Assembly (NCBI GenBank): GCA_018340805.1 | Contig: JACMZG010001863.1 | Coordinates: forward strand, 23,852,327 to 23,916,326 | DNA from: Microvelia longipes | Taxonomy: Eukaryota > Arthropoda > Insecta > Hemiptera > Veliidae | Length of the DNA: 64,000 nt | Reading direction: 5' to 3' | Part shown: positions 25,002 through 35,480 of the stretch, piece after piece | How the letters are laid out: each line of letters starts with the position of its first letter | Numbering within the stretch: the first letter of the stretch is position 1 | Made by a program: the position numbers and the translations under genes | The notes under the pieces: model-generated | What the model saw: the letters and a program-made list of their open reading frames with translations, nothing else | Database searches by the model: none | Told to the model about the DNA's origin: nothing

Positions 25002-25858
25002 CAGTCGGACCTCCATATAACGAACTTCTATACAACGAAAGTCTCTATGTAACGAATTTTTTTACGTTCCCTTGAATTTTGTGTTTAAAAGTGTTTCTAT
25101 TTAACGAAAAAAATTTCTATATAACGAACAACATTTCCAGAAATAAAACTAAAGACAAGACCCGCAAACTTTCAAGGAATTGACCAAAACGGCACTTCTG
25201 TTTTTCTGTAATTTCCCAGAACAATTATTTGTTGATTCTCGCCCTGCCTTATTTAATTTTGCGAACTCTTTCTTTACAATTTTATATGAAATTAGGATTA
25301 ACACAGCATAAAACTAAAAATCTTTCAGTTTTAATTTGGTATTCGGTCTGACCAGTTCGTTTGTGAAACTTTTTATTTGTTTGTAAATCGAGTTTATTAA
25401 AATGTCAATACGGAAATCGCTGTCCCTTTCTGAAAAAAATCAATTTATTAAAAGATTCTGACGATGGAGTCAAAAACAAAGACTTGTCTCTGAAGCATAA
25501 AATCGCTCCTAGTTCTATATTAACAAATTTAAAAAATTGGGAATCTATACTTAGGTTATACGAAACGAGTGGCGATTTAAAAAAAAGTTATCGAGTATGC
25601 AAGTATGAAGACATTGATGACGCAATTTTACAGTGGGTGACAATGTTAAGGGACAAAAATATGCCTGCGACAGGACCGCTAATAAAAGAAAAAGCTGCTA
25701 AATATGCAACTGCGAGGTTATTATTCATCCTATATATCCATTAAAATATCATAAAATAGTATAGAGTTATTTATTTTTTCAATTTCTATACAACGAAATT
25801 TCTATATAACGAATTTTTTCTCTTGAACCTTCAAGTTCGTTATATAGAGGTCCGACTG
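25002..25858. mobile_element. Complete non-autonomous pogo/Tigger-like transposon
   Basis: The ends cagtcggacctccatataac and its reverse complement (gttatatagaggtccgactg) form 26-bp terminal inverted repeats with one mismatch, flanked by TA on both sides (25000-25001 and 25859-25860), as expected of Tc1/mariner/pogo integration. Length is 857 bp. Subterminal sequence repeats the inner TIR motif (ctat-taacgaa variants) four times on the left and at least twice on the right. It carries a broken N-terminal fragment of transposase and lacks the DDE domain, so it could only be moved in trans. Confidence 0.9.
25402..25743 (+). pseudogene. Tigger-like transposase N-terminal fragment, frameshifted
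   Basis: An ATG at 25402 starts MSIRKSLSLSEKNQ. A frameshift near 25445 moves the reading to DSDDGVKNKDLSLKHKIAPS and on through SILTNLKNWESI to a stop near 25743. This matches the helix-turn-helix of pogo/CENP-B proteins ('LSLSEK..LL...D.G.....L......S.S.I.....N...I'). The following DAILQWVTMLRDKNMPATGP with LIKEKA matches the second, CENP-B-type HTH (family form 'l..W....r.....isg..i..kA'). The catalytic DDE region is deleted. In the family these domains bind the terminal repeats. A separate TTG-initiated frame here is only the tail of this relic. Confidence 0.85.
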
Positions 25859-25860
25859 TA

Positions 25861-26630
25861 TATATATATATATTTATTTATTTATAAATGTGTTGTATGT
25901 TTGTGTGTTGTTGAACTCAACTTTATTCTTATAGTTATATACAAGATAACTATATTAAAAAGACTATCGCTAGTTCAGAAAGTCCACCGATTAGTATAGT
26001 ATAGTATACACCGCATCGGTATTAGTAGTTTAGTAAGGATCTAATAGACCAAAAATTAATTAAAATAACTTATAGAATTTAGGCTACATTCAATTAATAA
26101 ATTTTAATTAATTATCTATCATTTATAAGTTCAACATGAAATGATTCATCAATTAAAGAAGCTCAAGAATGCATCAATACTCTAATTACATAGCTTGCTT
26201 TTCTACTAACATTGAGGAAAAACTTTATCATAACTAAAATTAATAATGGGGAAGACTCCTAAAGAGATCCAAAAGGCACTGGTAATTAATTTTAACTTCT
26301 AACTCCCTTATTAGTTTATGTTTCATATAAACTCTGATTTGATATTTTCATTAACCTTTTCAAAAGAGAAAGTTCTACACGATAGCTAATTTATTATCAG
26401 TATGACACATAGAAACTAAATATTAAATGTTACTATAATCTTTAAAATAACATTTACAGGACCTCCGTAGCAAAAATTACTATTATTAAAATAATAACTA
26501 TAACTGCTAGATGTAGTTGTAGATAAATTGTTTCAAAATTATTTAAAAATTCAGTAAATCTTTAAAAAAATCAGTAATCTAAACACAAATTACTTTATCG
26601 ATATTTGCTTATAGTTTTATATCTACTAGT
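25861..26630. other. AT-rich stretch, one weak exon-like segment
   Basis: At 26247 the frame ATG GGG AAG ACT CCT AAA encodes MGKTPKEIQKAL before a gtaatt that could act as a donor. Support is limited to that short frame and it has no acceptor or partner, so it is not called. The rest is AT-rich and unremarkable. Confidence 0.35.
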
Positions 26631-26631
26631 T

Positions 26632-26738
26632 TTACCGTTGGAGTTAAATTTAAAAGTTGGTAAGACTGTAGAAGCTGGTAAGATGTAGACTACCGATGCT
26701 TTCTTTATTAATGCCTTTCTTATTGTTGTAATATATAA

Positions 26739-26787
<49 letters not shown>

Positions 26788-26870
26788 ATATATATATCCT
26801 ATTTCATCTATTTCATAGAATAAAGTGATCAGATCTCTTGATCAGCGAGTCCCCCCTAACTCCAACGGTA
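26632..26870. mobile_element. Short element with 14-bp inverted ends and (TA)n core
   Basis: The ends taccgttggagtta and taactccaacggta are exact reverse complements 239 bp apart, with a (TA)n tract at 26742-26797 inside. No target duplication is obvious, so calling this a MITE is inference. Confidence 0.45.
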
Positions 26871-27289
26871 GATTACGACCCTCTAATCTTGACAAACAAA
26901 CAAAATATGAAAAATGAATAAAAAATATATATAACTCTATGCTGAATTAGCATTTATTATTTACTATGCAAATAAACCTTTTGAAACAAAAATATTACTT
27001 TATTCTCATGAACGAAAGTAAATAAAACGATAAGTAAATAAAACTGAAGATGATATCAAAATACCATATATCAGAATCTACGTAGTCTGCATGACCAATG
27101 ATAAAATAGAGATAAAAGGTTTTATCCACATTTTATTTAAACTGAACCGTGAATTTACCATTTTTAAGGGCTTGTAAAAAGTAGATCTTCATAAAGATTC
27201 TTCTAACTATGAATCTACATGGAGATCTAGTTTTTTATTATTTACAGTTATATTGATATCGCAGACTAAAATTATTTGTACACAAATAA
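26871..27289. other. AT-rich stretch with no recognised feature
   Basis: No element seen. Confidence 0.4.
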
Positions 27290-28157
27290 AATTCTGTCGC
27301 GATGGCCCGCATGTCGGGCGAATTAGGGGCACGGCAGTGCCCGCGCCAAGTCTAGCGGTCACTGGTGTACCATCCTTTACAGGAAGCATCTGGATGCTAT
27401 TTCCACCCCCTGGTATATTTTTATTAATAACGCAGAACACACAGGAATGCATAATAAGCTTATTAAATAGGCTGAATATATTATTATAGTCTACACTCAA
27501 TAGTGTAGTACCACTACCTTAAGTTGCGTAATAGTCAAGTCACAATGTGTAACCGCGAAGGCCTCATTTATTTACAAGCATTATTGGGAACCTACGACTA
27601 AGATTATTGAATGATCTCACAACTTTTACGTTAGACTTGGCTCTTTTATTTACACGCATGTGTTCTTGTTTAAATTTTCTTTTTCGTGTTTAACAATCCA
27701 TATTTTGCTTAAAGTTCCGGTTTAATGTTTTATAGCTTGAACAATTACTCAATTATCGAGCACTACTCTTAAATAATTTGTTTCTGTATTTTCAAAGGAA
27801 ATGCGCATAATTAGGCTGTTGGTTATACAAAACTATGCCTCTTAAATTGGCAGTGCACACTTTTATTTGCACCAGTTTTATGCTCAGTAGGCGTTTTTCT
27901 TTAAAACTTTTATCGCATTTCTTTTGAAAATACCGAAAAAATGAGTTACAAGTAGTGCATGATAATTATGTATGCATATAACTTGAGTTATTACAATTAT
28001 GCATGTACAATGTATATAACTTGAGTTATATACATTATAACTCAAGTTATAATGTATAAACTATAATCTTTAGGCAAAAAATGAATAGTTAAGCATGGAA
28101 ACACGCATTCCAAAGGAAATTCGCCTGGCATGCGGCCAACCGCGCCAGAATTATTTT
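27290..28157. mobile_element. Foldback element interrupted by another repeat
   Basis: The left end (tctgtcgcgatggcccgcat with 'gtcgggcgaatt') and right end (aaattcgcctggcatgcgg with 'ccgcgccagaatt') are the outer blocks of the foldback family seen at 38.2 kb. The inner core ('caattactcaattatcgagc', tttcaaaggaaatgcgc, ctatgcctcttaaattgg, atttcttttgaaaatacc) is in family order. Between left end and core, about 27420-27680 is a diverged copy of the repeat at 28.5-29.0 kb, so that repeat inserted here. The two frames of about 80-97 codons in this region are repeat shadows. Confidence 0.65.
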
Positions 28158-28513
28158 GTAGAGAAGAATTTTGCTCTTTTTAGTCACATGGTTTAGGGAC
28201 TTATTTCAGACATTGATGAGAAATGTTCGTGATATCTATTCATTATAATCTTCATCTTTAAAACTCGGCATTTTCAAATCTACATAAATTTATTTACACA
28301 AACATTATTTGACAAATCCTTTTCGAGGGCCAACCCCAGAATGCTTTTTTCGATCCAATATTGCTAATGCTGACCATAGATATGGTCACTACTTCTAGAG
28401 AGTCCACTAAAGAGTTTAAATACCCAATTTGTTTTAATCGTTTGGCATATATGGTAATCTGATTATCAAAATGTGTTTTCTATGGTAACATTAAGAAGTT
28501 AAATTTGAGCATA

Positions 28514-29006
28514 CCAAAAAATAATATGGATCAGTTCTGAAACTGTGTCATATTCTAGACTATTCGACCCCGACAAAAACATATGCGTGTAAAAAAGTAG
28601 CCAAGTCTAGCGTAAAAAGTTATGAGCTCATTGAATAAGCCAAGTCGAAGGTTCCCAATAATTCTTGTAAATATATGAGGTCTTGGCGGTTTCACTTTGT
28701 GACTTGGCTATTACGCACCACACACAGAAATGAATAATAAGCTTATTAAATACGCTAAATATATTATTACAGTGCATGTATACACTCTATACAAGATGTA
28801 CACTACTTTAAGCTGTGTCACAAAGTAAAACCGCCAAGGCCTCGTATATTTACAAGCATTATTGGAAAAGTACAACTTGGCTTATTCAATGAGCTCACAA
28901 CTTTTTACGCTAGACTTGTCTACTTTTTTACACGCATATGTTTTTGTCGGGATCGAATAGTCTAGAATATGACACAGTTTCAGAACTGATCCATATTATT
29001 TTTTGG
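28514..29006. mobile_element. Inverted-repeat element, ~195-bp arms
   Basis: The left arm (28514-28708) starts ccaaaaaataatatggatca and the right arm (about 28812-29006) ends with its reverse complement. Inner arm ends are gcggtttcactttgtgac and gtcacaaagtaaaaccgc. Arms remain closely matched, with a spacer of about 105 bp that includes ataagcttattaaata. No coding capacity is present. Confidence 0.8.
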
Positions 29007-29009
29007 CTC

Positions 29010-30180
29010 CTTTTTTTACACGCATGTGTTTTTGATGGGATTTAATTCCTTTTTATACGCTTGAAAAGAAATATTATTATATTATTAGTTTCAGTATATT
29101 ACACAGTTAATTTAAAACTAAACAGCACCAATTTTTTAATTAAACATTAGATACATAAATTGTGTATAAATATTTTCTTAAGTTCTGTCAAAATAAAATT
29201 TTCGATATTCTTTGTTTTGGTGTGCTCTACTAGGTAGCGCTAGTTGTCAAATAAAATTTAAACGTAAAATTGAGGCTTGGATTACCTTTCAACTTAGGTA
29301 ATCCTGATAACCTCTAGTGCTTATCAGGCTATTATTAGTTTTTTGCAAACTTCTTAAAATTTCTAACAAACATCCTTTATTTTTATGAAAAATGAGTTTT
29401 TAATATAGTGGTTGCCAATAAAGAACTTGTTTAAAAAAAAATATAGTGGTTGGCCGTATTAAAGAGTTATGTATTAAATATATAATTCAGTACCTTCACT
29501 AAAAGTTGGAAAATGTCTTGGGAATTGTTTAACACATTTCCTATATTTTTTCTTTTCCTTAGTTTCGTAACACCTCTAAGGAGTGGGAGCATCGGATAGA
29601 AAAACATGTGACTCCCACATTTCCAAATCAAATAACATCGTTTTAGAGATCCCTAAAAACGTAAAAATAGACATGAAAAATGAAGGAGTAATTGATGGGA
29701 TAAAAAGTTGGTAAAAAACCAAGTCCCATAGGACGAAAAAAATTCCGCTATTTTCTATTTAAAGCATTCATACAGAGGTTATTTAACGTGTTTATAATTT
29801 AATCGTATTAATTTTTGTTTTACTCTTACCGTAGTTTCTATTAATTGGCTTCTATTAGATGCATACTCATCGTATTGACTTAGGAGACCGCAATTAAGAC
29901 CAGCTGTAGATAATAAGAGAATGGGGGGTGGGGGGGGGGTTAGTGTGTAAGAGCAAACCTGAATAATTAGACCAAGAATTTTAAAGAGAGAATTTTCCAT
30001 AGAGCTGATTTAAAACTCCGTTTATGATATTGATTGAATCCTTATACGGGTAGAATTGATTAGTGCATTATGACCTATTCCCCTGCACACGTAATGATAC
30101 ACGCATCCAACCAAACTGAAACGAGTGATTTAATCTACTCCGTTATTTAACCAAATAAGAAACCATTTAACTTGATTTTT
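29010..30180. other. AT-rich stretch, one poly-G tract
   Basis: A G-rich run (29921-29940, gggggtgggggggggg) stands out. A short duplicated 'atatagtggttg' occurs at 29404 and 29445. Nothing else is supported. Confidence 0.4.
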
Positions 30181-30189
30181 TGGTTAACT

Positions 30190-30325
30190 TAGTCTCGGCC
30201 GGGCTAGAAGATCTAAACGAGACCGACTTAGAAGGTCTTAAGAAGAACGGGCTAGAAGGTCTTAAGGAGACCGGGCTAGAAGATCTTAAAGAGACCGAGC
30301 TAGAAGGTCTTAAGGAGATCGGGCT
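30190..30325. repeat. 24-bp minisatellite, about 5.5 units
   Basis: The unit is gagaccgggctagaaggtct plus 'taag'. Because the period is 24, one minus-strand frame remains open across it and reads repeats close to LRPSSPVS. There is no other sign of a gene, so a repeat is the simpler reading. Confidence 0.85.
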
Positions 30326-31390
30326 CAGAAGCCTCTCTAGTGTAGAGTAATACAGATAAATAACTACACTCCCGGCTTTCATAAAACAAAAATATTTTTA
30401 TTCACAGGCGTCAATTCTAACCAAAAGACAACTTTCTAAGCAACTGCCCGTATTATTTTATAATGATTGGAATAACTAATTACAATTATTAATGTTTATT
30501 TAACCTTAAACTAAAGAGGTTTAGAAAGAGAATAATACAACATATTAATGTGTAAAGTCTGAGAATTCTGACTTTAGTTGGTTAAAAAATTGGTTAATTA
30601 GCTCATCAAAGCCTAAAAATAATGTTTATTAGGGCTGCTGTGACGTGTCTACTTTACAGCCTCACAAGTAATAGTAACGAAATATATTCATGGAAGGGCC
30701 CTTAACACTTGTTACGTCCTATAAAATTTTACTTTACAGCCAATCCGCGAGTGAATAAGTAATAATTTAAATAAGTAATTAATTTTACCTTTTTTCTGTT
30801 GAATGATTGAATGTTGAATTGATTGACTCGCTTTGCTCGTCAGTAAAAAGATTTCCGTGGCAATAGAATCTCATTTTACAGCCTTGTTACATAATATACT
30901 ATTTCTTATCTAAAATATCAAGTTCTTTATTCTTCCCCTCTATGACTATATACTTGAACTCACTCATTTTATTATGCTATGATACTACATATATTATTTA
31001 TTTTGCAATAATATTTTTTTTCTCTTATTGTATAAAGAAGACAGAATGTGAATTAGATTTTTATCCTTAACTTGCATAAGATAAACTTATTTTTTTTGTC
31101 AAGAACAATTTTTTTATAACAAATCAGAGCAACCATCCTCGAGCTTAGCTTTTTTGGGGGTCATAATTTGTTTGATTTTGCATAAGTATCAAGAATGTAT
31201 TATATTTTATTTTTGTCTTCTTATATTCTACTTTATATATTAATTATGATGGAAATAAAGATTTATTATCATTCTAATTATTACTTATTATATATGTCTT
31301 TCTTTTGTGAAAGTAATTCTTAGTTACTAATTTTGTTAGTTTATTTGTTCATTATTATTGTAACTTAACTTAATTTAATTATTTTTATAG
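30326..31390. other. AT-rich stretch with repeated tttacagcc motifs
   Basis: The motif tttacagcc occurs at 30652, 30733 and 30877, with a distant relative (cttacagccactc) at 36324. A small hairpin actcgctttgctcgt (30826-30840) resembles the hairpins at 49 and 53 kb. No gene is seen. Confidence 0.4.
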
Positions 31391-31467
31391 AACTTAGAAC
31401 AGAAAACCCCACTTTTAATTTCGCCGTTAAGGGCTCTTTAAGAATTAGTAAAATAACAAATAAATGA
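31391..31467 (+). other. Possible terminal exon or LINE 3' tail
   Basis: A pyrimidine-rich acceptor (atttaattatttttatag) precedes 77 bases that, entered in phase 1 as the exon at 18967 requires, stay open for 24 codons (LRTENPTFNFAVKGSLRISK, then ITNK) and end in TGA. The phase match could be chance. The sequence 'cgccgttaagggctctttaagaattagtaaa' with following A-rich runs also looks like the 3' end of a non-LTR element, which I think is at least as likely. Confidence 0.25.
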
Positions 31468-32354
31468 AAATAGGATAAATGAAAAAGAAAACCTTAGTTC
31501 CATATTTGGAACCTTGTTTCATACAATTTTATCCGAACATATTTTTCTTTAAAAGTGCCAACATAGAGATACTTTAACGTATTCAAAAACAAAACAACAA
31601 ACAGGGTCAACAATGTCAGCTAGAAATGCAGAGTTTACTTGTCTGCATGATTTACTCTGACATTTTATTTTATTTATATTCATTGTTTTTTTCTGTCCTC
31701 TTACGTATAAGTGATTACGAGGAATGGGTTATTTTTCCAGTAAACGTCAACAATAGCACAAGGTTTTTTTACTCAGTTATGTTTATCTTTAAACGATATT
31801 AGTAACTTTCACATTATCTTGAAGACATTTGATCGTAGTGTCTGCGTTAAATTTATCTACCATACGTGTTTATGTCAAACATCTGTTTAAATCTGTTTTG
31901 GAAGGGTAAGGTCATAAAACAATCTTGTAGTAAATAATAATTAACCTATCAAACTTAGAAGGGACAATGATGAATAGATATGTTCCATTTTCTTAAAAAT
32001 ACACACCATATTAGATTGCTGAAACGATTCCAATGAAACTGGTTACAAAAAGCAAGTCTTTATTTAATTAAAAAATCCATTAACCTTAGTCTAGTCTTGG
32101 AGATATTCAAGTTTAAAATGAGGGACTACCAAAAGCGGCATTTCCTAAAAACTTTAAAGAGATAGGCAATGTTAAATCCTTACATTTTTACGTTTAGATA
32201 CAAAAAATCCAAAAACTCCTTTTGAAATTCACGATAATCAAAACTTAAATCAAATGGTACCCAAGGCAACCACGGATAAACCGGAAATGATATGTACAAA
32301 AATGGGGTGTGGTAAAGTACTCATGATGTGAGTTAACTTCTCAGGGCCACTCCA
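31468..32354. other. AT-rich stretch with no recognised feature
   Basis: No element seen. Confidence 0.4.
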
Positions 32355-32435
32355 TTATCCTGTTCTTTGTCTATAAAGATATTGATCCTGTACTTCACAG
32401 AATTCAAGTGGATATCTCTCATTATCACGTTCACA
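32355..32435 (-). other. Exon-like minus-strand segment, function unknown
   Basis: On the minus strand a pyrimidine-rich run ending catacag precedes 26 codons, CERDNERYPLEFCEVQDQYL and then YRQRTG, followed by TAA. The peptide looks protein-like, unlike most frames in the window. A 'YPLEFC.V' run faintly recalls the PAZ region of Argonaute proteins, but one short match is not enough to assign it. It may be a last exon of a minus-strand gene, a gene relic, or chance. Confidence 0.25.
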
Positions 32436-34969
32436 CTGTATGAATGAATGGATGAAAAAGTTCAGTTATTAAAACCCTTTGGCTTTTTCTACGATGATCG
32501 TTAAAATTAAGAATCAAAGAAGGAAAATTCATAATCATTTCATAATAATTTATAGCTGATATTCATAATATTTTTAAAAAAATATAAAAATATAAAAAAA
32601 TCAAAGAGTAAGTTATGAAAAAAATTAAAGTAGGAATAAATAGACTTTGTATTATACAACCTTGGTATGAATTTGACATTAAATATAATAAACTATTAAA
32701 GCTAGACCTAAATGATAAAACATTGGAGGTAAATGTATCTTCGAGTTGAGTCGTAATGCAATCCAGAACGGAAAGCTGTTTTTTCTAAAAAAGTTTGTTT
32801 TATTAAATATGCTTATAATCATAACCAGAGCACATCCTAACATGATTTCTTTGATTAGTGGGTTACTGGATACTATCTGCACTGCAATACTATCTATCTA
32901 TCTATACTAGAGGGCTATCAATTAAAATCAAAGAATGTAAACGAACTGAAAGGTTTACATTTATTTATCAACTGACTTCGCTTAGCGACATCAGAGATTT
33001 ATATTTGCTCTACATTACCAGGTCTTTGACGATCTCTACAACAATATTATCAAAATAAAGGATCATTTCTTCCAATGTAAACTGTAATGTAGTAAACTTT
33101 TCATATGTTAAGCAATATATGTTAAGACTTAAGCAAACAAAAACATAATAACAACACCACAATTTAGAGACAAATCATTATATAAAAGAAAAATATAACA
33201 AACTCAGGACTATGTTATTATTTTATCGAAAACTATGTACGTTATATAATAGAGATATATAACGTAATAAAAATGTATTGAACGTATTAACTTTCGATAC
33301 CAAGAAAATTTATGGGATAATTTTCCACAAGATGGGTATTTTCTTTCAATATGTTCAAGTTAAGGAAAATATGAAGGTAGATCCATTGATTTTCCATTTG
33401 GGGATTTTAGTTTGGGACCCTGGCCAGCAAAGATATTAGGATTTTATAAACTCGACATTATTAATGGCGCTTAAAAAACTTTATACATCAAAGACATATC
33501 ATTCTATAGAAAAGATGTTTGCTAAATTAAGCTTATCTCGCTACAATGTAAAATATGGCAAATAAACTACTATGTAAGACCAATTTTTTTAAGATCAGCA
33601 TAAATTGAGTCAATAGAAAAGAAGAACATAATATGGAAAAAGAACCAAATGATTAAGAAGTCTTCTATGTTATAAATATATTTGCTTTCGGCCTAATAAG
33701 ACACCATACATTTAAGACACTATAATTTTGTTTGTCATTAGAACAAAATAAGTAAACAAAAGAACAATAAAACTAAAAAAAAGTCGGGTACAGGGTAAAA
33801 TGTGGTGAAAATCTAGATGTCAAACTATTACCTACCAGATAAATTTTTCTCCTTTATACTTAAAGGCTCCATCGATCTTATATCAAATTTTATACCGCAC
33901 TTATTTAACCAAAACATTTTCTAAATAAATATATTTTTGTTTCCTCACCTCATTCTTTCTATATTAAAGAACTTTAGAGTTTTCTTTAACCCTGTCTCAT
34001 TTAATATTGAATTTACCAAACATCTAAAACATTTAAGAAAGAAAAGTTTTTATTTTGCAAGAGATTTTAGAGGGTACAGCTAGAGGTTGACAGTGGCAAG
34101 GTAGACAAAGAAGATGTTTGCTTATAAGAAAGGTATATAATAGAAAAAGAGTTTAAAGCCTTTTCACAAAATTTTTAGAAACTTTTATACAAAGACTCTA
34201 GTTCTTTTTTAATCTTGCATAAATTTCCATATTATGTTTTTAATATACGTTTTTAAAAGTTTATTTCTTAAAAGGATTTTTAAAAATGGATCTCTCTTTG
34301 TATAAAGGATTTCAAAGTGTTTTTGTTACATAAACGCCAGAAAATTGCTAGATTTGCATTAGGTATTAGGTTTCCAAAGTAGATTAGGTAGATTTTCAAA
34401 AGATACATTTTGAAGAAATCCCTTTTATAGGCTTAAAGGATTTGTATTCCGAGTTGAAGTGAAACGTCTGTCACGTATAATATGTGTTTTATAAAATAAA
34501 AATTACTACTAAACTAAAAGAGAACAACTAAGAGTAACAATTTAAAAGGACACGTGAAATTATAGAATTAACTAGAATTAATAAAAATGCTTTATGTATG
34601 TTTAAATTTTGACTCAATAATAAGAAGCTAGAAGAAATTATAGCTAATGTTAAAAAAATTTATTTTATATTTTTTTTCACAATTCTTAAAGTGTTCACAG
34701 CAATAGTCTCTTAAGCAAACAAAAGTTGACCCGTATAATGTTACGGATAAAAACCGAGTCAGGTCTTATGATTGTCTGGTTACTTTGTATGGTTTAGACT
34801 TCACGATTGTATGCATAACGTAATAGTCTCTAAGCTTTAAATTTTTTTTTTAATATATTTTTTTTATAAAGACTTTTTTCTTTTGTCATTTAATCAAGAC
34901 GTTGAGCTGTATCCCTTTTAACTTATTTTTAATGTTGATAGTCAAAGCACGGGATAATAAAAAATAAAT
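32436..34969. other. AT-rich stretch with no recognised feature
   Basis: About 2.5 kb without a supported element. A tatc repeat (32890-32905) is short. A ten-codon segment at 34073-34102 with acceptor- and donor-like ends is noted under rejected items. Confidence 0.4.
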
Positions 34970-35012
34970 TATTGTGGCGACGTTTCGGCCAAGCTGGTCA
35001 TAATCATGCCTT
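34970..35012 (-). other. Possible Penelope-like or hammerhead-type terminal motif
   Basis: On the minus strand the order is catgattatgaccagcttgg, then ccgaaacgtcgcc, then an AT-rich run. The 'gaccagcttggccgaaacgtc' pattern resembles terminal sequences of Penelope-like retroelements, some of which encode hammerhead ribozymes. The canonical CTGATGA core is altered here to tgattatga, so any ribozyme would probably be inactive. Confidence 0.25.
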
Positions 35013-35299
35013 AAAAAGAAAACGCAACATCCACCCTGTTGCAAATATAGGGTTTTATAAAAAAAATAATTGGTTTTGTTTTTAACTTTTACAATTTAAA
35101 ATTGCCTAAATATTTTATTAGCATTTTGAAGGTATGCATATAAATAATTTTAAAAGATTTTAGATGGATTTAGTTTCTAGCAAGAAAATCATTCAGATAT
35201 ACGACCACAAAAGGCAATCAGTATCGGAGTAGAGTATTCTAGATATATTTAATATTAGAGTGACAATAAAATTATAGTGAACGCTAACATTTTTAACAT

Positions 35300-35480
35300 A
35301 TTTTTACTTTTCCTCATTTATACCGCAGGTATATAGGAAAAGTATTGTGTTTGCAAAAGATCCGAAACCGGGATGTTACCGGAATTTTTTAATCTTACGT
35401 CATGTAAAATGTTATTTCCCAAGGGCTGTAGATCCCAAAAACTAATCAACTCTTCAAAATGTCCGACTCGGTTAGACTTA
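35300..35480 (+). repeat. Dispersed repeat family R1, copy 2
   Basis: It carries acttttcctcatttatacc, aggaaaagtattgtgtttgc and gatccgaaaccgggat in the same order as the 54.0 kb copy in reverse complement. Confidence 0.6.

Noticed and set aside
26247..26282. MGKTPKEIQKAL frame before a gtaatt site
   Set aside because: Too short, in a poor start context with an upstream stop, and with no downstream partner exon.
34073..34102. Ten codons RVQLEVDSGK between acceptor-like and donor-like sites
   Set aside because: The phase does not match the other exons, the acceptor is weak, and a frame this short is expected by chance.
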